A DNA stretch of 39,006 bases, from the NCBI GenBank assembly GCA_001770575.1, contig MERK01000185.1, forward strand, positions 408 through 39,413, given 5' to 3'. Numbering within the stretch: the stretch's first letter is position 1; each line of letters starts with the position of its first letter. Position numbers and translations under genes: made by a program. The notes beneath the pieces were generated by a model, which had not been told where the DNA came from, made no database searches, and saw only the letters and a program-made list of their open reading frames with translations. This document shows positions 33,440-39,006 of this stretch, piece after piece. The DNA comes from Betaproteobacteria bacterium RIFCSPLOWO2_12_FULL_64_23. Its GTDB lineage: Bacteria; Pseudomonadota; Gammaproteobacteria; Burkholderiales; SG8-39.

Positions 33440-34633
33440 TCAGTTCTCCGGCGTCGCGCTGATCTTGTGAATCGAAAGATCGGCGCCGTTGAACTCCTCC
33501 TCCGCGTCCATGCGCAGGCCGACGGTGGCCTTGAGCAAGCCATAGACCAGGGCACCGCCGGCCAGCGCGACTGCGATGCCCAGCGCCGTTCCCGCCAGTT
33601 GCGACATGAAGGTCACCCCGCCCATGCCGCCCAGCGCCTTGACGCCGAAGATCCCCGCGGCAATGCCGCCCCAGGCGCCGCACAATCCGTGCAGCGGCCA
33701 TACGCCCAGCACATCGTCGATTTTCCAGCGGTTCTGTGTCAAGGTGAACATATTGACGAAAATGAAGCCCGCCACCGCGCCCACCAGGAGCGAAGCGACC
33801 GGATGCATCACATCGGATCCGGCGCACACCGCGACCAGCCCGGCGAGCGGGCCGTTGTGGACGAAGCCCGGGTCGTTGCGCCCGGCAAGCAGCGCTGCCA
33901 GCGTGCCCCCGGCCATCGCCATGAGCGAGTTCATCGCCACCAGGCCGCTCACTTTGTCCAGGGTCTGCGCCGACATCACGTTGAAGCCGAACCAGCCTAC
34001 CGAGAGGATCCAGGCGCCCAGCGCGAGGAAGGGAATGCTGGAGGGCGGATGCGCGGTCATGCCCTTGCCGTCCTTGCTATAGCGGCCGCTGCGCGCGCCC
34101 AGCAACAGCACTGCAACCAGCGCGATCCAACCGCCGACCGCGTGCACCACGACAGAGCCGGCGAAATCGTGGAACTCCTCGCCGAAGGAAGCCTTGAGCC
34201 AGGCCTGTACCCCGTAGTGGTGGTTCCAGGCGATGCCTTCGAAAAACGGGTAGATGAAACCCACCAGCAGGAATGAGGCCGCGAGTTGCGGGTAGAACCG
34301 TGCGCGCTCGGCGATGCCGCCCGAGACGATCGCCGGAACCGCCCCGGCGAAAGTCAGCAGGAAAAAGAATTTCACCAGCTCGTAGCCGTTCTTTTGCGCC
34401 AGCTGCTCGGCACCGTTGAGAAAGCTCACGCCGTAGGCGATGCCGTAACCGATGAAAAAATAGGCGATCGTGGACGCGGAAAAATCGGACAAGATTTTCA
34501 CCAGCGCATTGACCTGGTTCTTCCAGCGCACCGTGCCCAGCTCGAGAAACGCGAAGCCCGAGTGCATGGCAAGCACCATGATCCCGCCGAGCAGAACGAA
34601 CAGCACGTCACCGCCTGATTTCAAGTTCTCCAT
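33440..34633 (-). CDS. amtB: Ammonium transporter AmtB
   Basis: 397 residues with about eleven membrane helices. The pore twin-His pair is visible as GSVVVHAVGGW and VWPLHGLCGAW. The WNHHYGVQAW extracellular region and the cytoplasmic C-terminal tail (EEEFNGADLSIHKISATPE) are present. It conducts ammonium or ammonia across the inner membrane. It has no cleavable signal peptide. A strong G-rich ribosome site lies before ATG 34633. The partner gene glnK, often next to amtB, is absent from the immediate neighbourhood. The stop is 21 bp from the convergent NUDIX gene. Confidence 0.92.
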   Translation of the reverse strand: MENLKSGGDVLFVLLGGIMVLAMHSGFAFLELGTVRWKNQVNALVKILSDFSASTIAYFFIGYGIAYGVSFLNGAEQLAQKNGYELVKFFFLLTFAGAVPAIVSGGIAERARFYPQLAASFLLVGFIYPFFEGIAWNHHYGVQAWLKASFGEEFHDFAGSVVVHAVGGWIALVAVLLLGARSGRYSKDGKGMTAHPPSSIPFLALGAWILSVGWFGFNVMSAQTLDKVSGLVAMNSLMAMAGGTLAALLAGRNDPGFVHNGPLAGLVAVCAGSDVMHPVASLLVGAVAGFIFVNMFTLTQNRWKIDDVLGVWPLHGLCGAWGGIAAGIFGVKALGGMGGVTFMSQLAGTALGIAVALAGGALVYGLLKATVGLRMDAEEEFNGADLSIHKISATPEN

Positions 34634-34819
34634 ACCCCCCCCTTTTCTTCTTGAACATTCGCATCGGCCGGACCGCGGGGCGCGCGGCAGGTCAAAAATA
34701 GTTCGCGCATTATGAAGTCTTTCGCGTGGTTTGTATTCCCCCGGCGTGATGGACGCGCCGAACCACCTCGTGCTAGCGTGCCGCATGACGAACCATGCAC
34801 TCAAGCTCGCGCTGCATCC

Positions 34820-35536
34820 ATGATCCCATGGCTTGAAGGCGACGATCCTTTTCCGCCGCTCGCCAGCGCGCTGAAGCATCCCAATGGCCTGCTCGCCGCG
34901 GGCGGCGACCTGTCCCCCGAACGCCTGCTCGCCGCCTACCGCCAGGGCATATTCCCCTGGTATTCGCAAGACGAGCCCATCCTGTGGTGGAGCCCCGATC
35001 CGCGCATGGTGCTGATTCCGTCCGAATTGAAAGTCTCGCGCTCCCTCGCCAAGACCCTGCGCAACCGCGGCCACGAGGTCCGTTTCGACAGCGCGTTCGA
35101 AGCGGTGATGCAGGGCTGCGCCCTCAGGGGCGCCGACCACGCGGCGCGCGGCGCGGGTGAAAGCGGCACCTGGATCACCGATGACATGCGCACCGCCTAT
35201 CTGCGCCTGCACGAACTGGGCTACGCCCACTCGGCGGAAACCTGGATCAACGGCGAGCTGACGGGCGGCCTGTACGGCGTGGCCATAGGCCGCATGTTCT
35301 ACGGCGAGTCCATGTTTGCCCGGGTGCGCGACGCCTCCAAGATGGCCATGGTGCATCTGGTGCGTCGCCTCGAGCGCCAGCGCTACGGCATGATCGATTG
35401 CCAGATGCACACCGCCCACCTGGCCAGTTTCGGCGCGCGCGCAATCCCGCGCAGCGAATTTTCACTGCGGCTGCAGGAATTGGTAGACTACGCGGTGACG
35501 CCGACGAAATGGAACGCCCACGATGTCGCTGCTTAA
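34820..35536 (+). CDS. aat: Leucyl/phenylalanyl-tRNA--protein transferase Aat
   Basis: 238 residues. The characteristic sequence is [24 protein letters not shown] and [10 protein letters not shown], followed by the GNAT-like core with [24 protein letters not shown] and [16 protein letters not shown]. It adds Leu or Phe to N-terminal Lys/Arg of substrate proteins for ClpAP degradation (N-degron pathway). ATG 34820 is used; the upstream extension has no family resemblance. Its end overlaps bpt by 14 bp. Confidence 0.93.
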   Translation: MIPWLEGDDPFPPLASALKHPNGLLAAGGDLSPERLLAAYRQGIFPWYSQDEPILWWSPDPRMVLIPSELKVSRSLAKTLRNRGHEVRFDSAFEAVMQGCALRGADHAARGAGESGTWITDDMRTAYLRLHELGYAHSAETWINGELTGGLYGVAIGRMFYGESMFARVRDASKMAMVHLVRRLERQRYGMIDCQMHTAHLASFGARAIPRSEFSLRLQELVDYAVTPTKWNAHDVAA

Positions 35537-36260
35537 CGATCTGCCGCACGCCGTACTGCAGTTCTACGTGACTGCGCCCTATCCCTGCAGCTATCTGCCG
35601 CAGAAGCTGGCGCGCTCCCAGGTCGCCACGCCCAGCCACCTGATCTCCAATGAGGTCTACGGCGGGCTGGTGAAGGCCGGTTTTCGCCGCAGCGGCATTT
35701 TCACCTACCGCCCCTACTGCGACGCCTGCCGCGCCTGCGTTCCGGTGCGCATCCCGGTGGCGCAGTTCGAGGCCACGCGCGCCCAACGCCGCGCCCGGAC
35801 GCGGCACGCCGCGCTCGACGCCGCTTCGCAGAGCCTGCGTTTTCGCAACGAGCACTACGCGCTCTACTTGCGCTACCAGGCCCACCGCCATTCCGGCGGC
35901 GGCATGGACCAGGACAGCCGCGACCAGTATTCGCACTTCCTGCTGCAAAGCCGGGTCAACACGCGCCTGATCGAGTTCCGCGAAGCGGGCAAGCTGATGA
36001 TGGTGTCCATCGTCGACACGCTCGGAGACGGAGTGTCTTCTGTTTATACCTTCTTCGAGCCGGGCATCGCCGCCGCCAGCTTCGGCACTTACAACATCCT
36101 GTGGCAGATCGAGCAGTGCCGCAGCCTGGGGCTGCCCTACCTGTATCTTGGATACTGGATCCGGAACAGCCGCAAAATGGCCTACAAGGCCAAGTTCCGG
36201 CCGATCGAAGGCCTGATCGAGGGCGAGTGGCGCCGCCTCGGAAAAGAAGAACTCGACTAG
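35523..36260 (+). CDS. bpt: Aspartate/glutamate leucyltransferase Bpt
   Basis: 245 residues, eukaryotic-type Ate1-like transferase of bacteria. Visible are [15 protein letters not shown], the N-terminal Cys cluster [12 protein letters not shown], and the C-terminal GNAT-like [26 protein letters not shown]. It adds Leu to N-terminal Asp or Glu, so aat and bpt together cover several residue classes in the Leu N-degron pathway. It overlaps aat by 14 bp. Its stop TAG lies in a CTAG about 50 bp before the second hairpin repeat. Confidence 0.92.
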   Translation: MSLLNDLPHAVLQFYVTAPYPCSYLPQKLARSQVATPSHLISNEVYGGLVKAGFRRSGIFTYRPYCDACRACVPVRIPVAQFEATRAQRRARTRHAALDAASQSLRFRNEHYALYLRYQAHRHSGGGMDQDSRDQYSHFLLQSRVNTRLIEFREAGKLMMVSIVDTLGDGVSSVYTFFEPGIAAASFGTYNILWQIEQCRSLGLPYLYLGYWIRNSRKMAYKAKFRPIEGLIEGEWRRLGKEELD

Positions 36261-36309
36261 ATATATCGGCGGACGCGGCAGGATACATCCGGCTGCGGTG
36301 ATCGAACTT

Positions 36310-36493
36310 GCGCGGACGGCGGCCCGTCCGCGCGGATCGTCGATTGTGCGCGGATGAAAAGCATATCCGCGCACAATCGACGATCTTGTATGAAAGCAAC
36401 CCCAAGCCGCGGTTGCTTTTATTCATAACCGCGCTTTTGGTGCGGATGCGCTTTTCATCCGTACCAAAAGCACGGTTGGCGCGCGCAGCGCGC
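36310..36493. repeat. REP/BIME-like paired hairpin repeat, copy 2
   Basis: In order: GC hairpin (36310-36333), 51-nt main hairpin (36335-36385), a middle hairpin (36390-36426), a second 51-nt main hairpin in inverted orientation (36427-36477), and a GC hairpin (36481-36493). Parts match copy 1 at 1-205, though the arms of the main hairpins differ while remaining paired. The flanks (36261-36309 and 36494-36593) contain no gene. Confidence 0.8.
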
Positions 36494-36593
36494 AAGTCCG
36501 CTGGTGACATGCAATGCGATGCTTTGGACGCCGCACGCAGCACCGCGTATAGCAGCTCGCGACGCAATTCCCCTCACGCTGTAAAATCGCGCC

Positions 36594-37619
36594 ATGCTCT
36601 ATTCGCTGGCACGCCCCTTTCTGTTCGCGCTGGATCCCGAACGTGCGCACGAGCTCGCCCTCGCCTCGCTCAAGCTGCTCGAGCGCGGCGGCATGGCGTC
36701 GATGCTGGCCGACGCCGCGCCGGCGCAGCGCGTCAAGCTCATGGGCCTGGAATTTCCGAACGCGCTCGGCCTGGCCGCCGGCCTGGACAAGAACGGCGAG
36801 TACATCGACGCGCTTGCGGCGATGGGCTTCGGCTTCATCGAGATCGGCACGGTCACGCCGCGACCGCAACCGGGCAATCCCAAACCGCGCCTGTTCCGCC
36901 TGCCCGAGGCCCAGGCCCTGATCAACCGCCTGGGCTTCAACAACCATGGCGTAGAGCGCCTGATCGAAAACCTGATGCGCGCGCGTTACCGCGGCGTACT
37001 GGGCATCAACATCGGCAAGAATTCCGACACGCCGATCGAGCGCGCCGCCGACGATTACGAGTTCTGCCTGGCGAAGGTGTATGCGCACGCGAGTTATGTC
37101 GCGGTGAACGTGTCCTCGCCCAATACCAGGGACCTGCGCCAGTTGCAGGGCGCGGACGAACTCGGTGCGCTCGCGGGCAAGTTGAAGACCGAGCAGAAGC
37201 GCCTGGCGGACGCCCACGGGCGCTATGTGCCCCTGGTGCTCAAGATCGCGCCCGACCTCGACGACGCCGAACTCGGGGCCATCGCCAAATGCCTGCTCAG
37301 GCACCGGCTTGACGGCGTCATCGCCACCAACACCACGGTTTCGCGCGCAGGCGTTGCCGGCCTGCGGCACGCCGCGGAGGCCGGCGGGCTGTCCGGCGCG
37401 CCGCTGCGCGAAGCGTCGACTGCGCTGATCCGCAAGCTGGCGCGGCTGCTCGAAGGCAGGGTGCCGATCATCGGTGTCGGCGGGGTGATGAGTGCAGCCG
37501 ACGCGCGCGCGAAGCTCGCGGCCGGCGCCAGCCTGGTGCAGATCTACACCGGCTTCATTTACCGCGGTCCGCAACTGATAGGCGAAATCCTGCGCGCCTT
37601 GCCCGCGGCCGGGTCATGA
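36594..37619 (+). CDS. pyrD: Dihydroorotate dehydrogenase (quinone), PyrD
   Basis: 341 residues, class 2 membrane-associated enzyme of pyrimidine synthesis. The N-terminal helix pair ([20 protein letters not shown]) is the quinone-binding extension. The FMN barrel has [31 protein letters not shown], catalytic Ser in NVSSPNT (about residue 174) and [12 protein letters not shown] near the end. The start ATG is the first codon of the frame. Its end overlaps the next gene by ATGA, forming an operon with the RnfB-like and nth genes. Confidence 0.94.
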   Translation: MLYSLARPFLFALDPERAHELALASLKLLERGGMASMLADAAPAQRVKLMGLEFPNALGLAAGLDKNGEYIDALAAMGFGFIEIGTVTPRPQPGNPKPRLFRLPEAQALINRLGFNNHGVERLIENLMRARYRGVLGINIGKNSDTPIERAADDYEFCLAKVYAHASYVAVNVSSPNTRDLRQLQGADELGALAGKLKTEQKRLADAHGRYVPLVLKIAPDLDDAELGAIAKCLLRHRLDGVIATNTTVSRAGVAGLRHAAEAGGLSGAPLREASTALIRKLARLLEGRVPIIGVGGVMSAADARAKLAAGASLVQIYTGFIYRGPQLIGEILRALPAAGS

Positions 37620-38326
37620 GCGGCAGCGCGCTCGCCGACGAAATCGACGCCCTGCTGCCGCAGACCCAGTGCACCAAGTGCGGCTACAGCGGCTGCCTGC
37701 CTTACGCCCGGGCGATTGCGGCGGGCGAGGCCGATATCAACCAGTGCCCGCCCGGCGGCGCCGCCGGCACGGCCAAGCTTGCCGCCCTGCTCGGGCGCGA
37801 GGCCAAGCCGCTCAACCCGGCCAACGGCGCGGAGCGGGGGCGCGCGGTTGCGCTGATCGACGAAGCGCGCTGCATCGGCTGTACGCTGTGCATCCAGGCC
37901 TGTCCGGTGGATGCCATCGTCGGCGCGGCCAAGCTGATGCATACCGTGATCGCCGGGCTGTGCACGGGATGCGATCTGTGCCTGCCGCCTTGTCCGGTCG
38001 ATTGCATAGACATGGTGCCCCTGCCGCAGGCACAGGCGTCCTGGACGCCGGCCATGGCCGCCGCGGCGCGCGCGCGCTTTCAGTTCCGCAGGCTGCGCCT
38101 GGCGCGCGAAGAGGCCGAACGCGCCGAGCGCCTTGCGCGCAAGGCGCAGAAGAAAATGGGGCAGCCCATGGCGGATGCCAAAAAGGCGGTGATCCTCGCC
38201 GCCATCGAGCGCGCCAAGGCGAAAAAGAGCGGCATGGCACCGAGGAATACGGACAATCTGCCGCCGCAGGTCCGAGAGGAGATTGCCGCGATCGACGCGC
38301 GCCGCAGGGCGGCAAAGAAGCGATGA
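37616..38326 (+). CDS. RnfB/RsxB-like soluble iron-sulphur protein
   Basis: 236 residues. A 4Fe-4S domain with [13 protein letters not shown]...QCPPGG is followed by two ferredoxin motifs, [16 protein letters not shown] and [16 protein letters not shown]. The C-terminal third is a charged Ala/Lys/Arg helix. The N-terminal membrane helix of classical RnfB is absent, and no other Rnf subunits are here. Its placement between pyrD and nth suggests an electron carrier linked to housekeeping redox enzymes; the true partner is unknown. Confidence 0.85.
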   Translation: MSGSALADEIDALLPQTQCTKCGYSGCLPYARAIAAGEADINQCPPGGAAGTAKLAALLGREAKPLNPANGAERGRAVALIDEARCIGCTLCIQACPVDAIVGAAKLMHTVIAGLCTGCDLCLPPCPVDCIDMVPLPQAQASWTPAMAAAARARFQFRRLRLAREEAERAERLARKAQKKMGQPMADAKKAVILAAIERAKAKKSGMAPRNTDNLPPQVREEIAAIDARRRAAKKR

Positions 38327-38961
38327 ATCCGGCGAAACGCCGCGAAATCTTCGCGCGCTTCCAGGCGGCGAATCCCGAGCCGCGCGGCGAACTCGAATAC
38401 CGCACGCCGTTCGAACTCCTGATCGCGGTGATCCTGTCGGCCCAGGCGACCGACAAGAGCGTCAATCTGGCCACGCGCGGCCTGTACCGGGTGGCGCACA
38501 CGCCGAAACAGATGCTCGCCCTCGGCATGGATCGCCTGATCGCCCACATCAAACGCATCGGCCTGTACCGCACCAAGGCGAAGAACATACTCGCCACCTG
38601 CGCGCTGCTGCTGCAACGCCATGCCGGCATGGTGCCGCCGCAGCGCGCGGCGCTGGAGCAGTTGCCCGGGGTCGGGCGCAAGACCGCCAACGTGGTGCTG
38701 AACATCGCCTTCGGCCAGGCGACCATCGCCGTGGACACGCATATTTTTCGCGTCGCCAACCGCAGCGGCATCGCGCCGGGCAGGAACCCGCTGGAGGTCG
38801 AACAAAAGCTGCTGAAATTCGTGCCGCCCGAGTTTCGCCTGCACGCCCACCACTGGCTGATCCTGCACGGACGCTATGTGTGCAAGGCGAGGAAACCGGA
38901 ATGCGCGAAGTGCTCGATCGCGGACCTGTGCGAGTTCAAAGCCAAAACGCGCGCAGCCTGA
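38323..38961 (+). CDS. nth: Endonuclease III, Nth
   Basis: 212 residues, bifunctional DNA glycosylase/AP lyase for oxidised pyrimidines. The helix-hairpin-helix is [11 protein letters not shown] with catalytic Lys (about 120), and the Asp is in [11 protein letters not shown] (about 138). The C-terminal 4Fe-4S motif [17 protein letters not shown] fits C-x6-C-x2-C-x5-C. The start overlaps the RnfB-like gene by ATGA. Confidence 0.95.
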   Translation: MNPAKRREIFARFQAANPEPRGELEYRTPFELLIAVILSAQATDKSVNLATRGLYRVAHTPKQMLALGMDRLIAHIKRIGLYRTKAKNILATCALLLQRHAGMVPPQRAALEQLPGVGRKTANVVLNIAFGQATIAVDTHIFRVANRSGIAPGRNPLEVEQKLLKFVPPEFRLHAHHWLILHGRYVCKARKPECAKCSIADLCEFKAKTRAA

Positions 38962-38996
38962 GACCTGGATCCGCCCTCCCCTGCGCGCCATCTCCC

Positions 38997-39006
38997 ATGT
39001 TCAATC
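38997..39006 (+). CDS. Possible start of a following gene, cut by the window
   Basis: ATG TTC AAT at 38997, encoding MFN, 35 bp after nth. In related bacteria nth is often followed by a DUF1841 gene opening with MFNP, so this may be its start. Only three full codons are visible and there is no clear ribosome site. Confidence 0.25.

Overview
The window looks like chromosome from a GC-rich betaproteobacterium, probably a free-living aquatic or soil lineage. The basis is the base composition and codon use, the aat-bpt-pyrD order, a PEP-CTERM sorted protein, a mannose-sensitive haemagglutinin (MSHA)-type pilus locus, and an MCE/Mla-like lipid transporter. This is inferred from gene content; there is no rRNA or other taxonomic marker.

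Layout. Positions 1-262 hold a hairpin repeat. Positions 263-2582 (minus) carry an aldehyde dehydrogenase of the glutamate-semialdehyde type, a VOC protein and a small membrane protein. Positions 2701-4483 look like an eroded genomic island: a 49-bp copy of the 3' part of tRNA-Arg(CCT) lies at 2701 and the intact tRNA at 4435-4510. Between them are an integrase stub, a frameshifted IS4-type transposase remnant, a MITE-like element and a PEP-CTERM protein gene. A second, different MITE-like element (4590-4997) follows, then a response-regulator/metallo-beta-lactamase fusion. A divergent four-gene operon (6400-9903) encodes a lipid ABC transporter: STAS-permease, ATPase, MCE protein and lipoprotein. 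Positions 9955-13823 hold acyl/aromatic metabolism genes (SDR, maleylacetoacetate isomerase-like GST, MaoC hydratase, acyl-CoA synthetase), with a second copy of the first MITE-like element.

Positions 13898-31855 (all minus) are a nearly complete MSHA-type IV pilus locus. It reads in two blocks: first E-G-(F/B-like prepilin)-A-C-D-O-P-Q, then I-I2-J-K-L-M-N. In the Vibrio locus the I-N block comes first, so the two blocks are swapped here. The pilus has an inner-membrane assembly platform (I, I2, J, G), a motor ATPase with two c-di-GMP-type N-terminal motifs (E), a secretin with accessory proteins (L, K, M, N), a major pilin (A), minor pilins (F/B-like, C, D, O, P) and a very large MshQ adhesin-like protein with three tandem LamG-like domains. 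An uncharacterised one-TM protein precedes mshE.

Positions 32093-38961 are housekeeping: haloacid dehalogenase, NUDIX hydrolase, ammonium transporter, the two N-degron transferases (aat, bpt), a second hairpin repeat, then pyrD, a soluble RnfB-like ferredoxin and nth in one overlapping operon.

The most unusual features are the repeats. One family is paired, inverted hairpins with compensatory base changes between copies. Two unrelated MITE-like elements both end in CTAG, and in all three insertions that CTAG supplies the TAG stop codon of the neighbouring gene. A 27-bp mini-palindrome is shared between the two MITE families.
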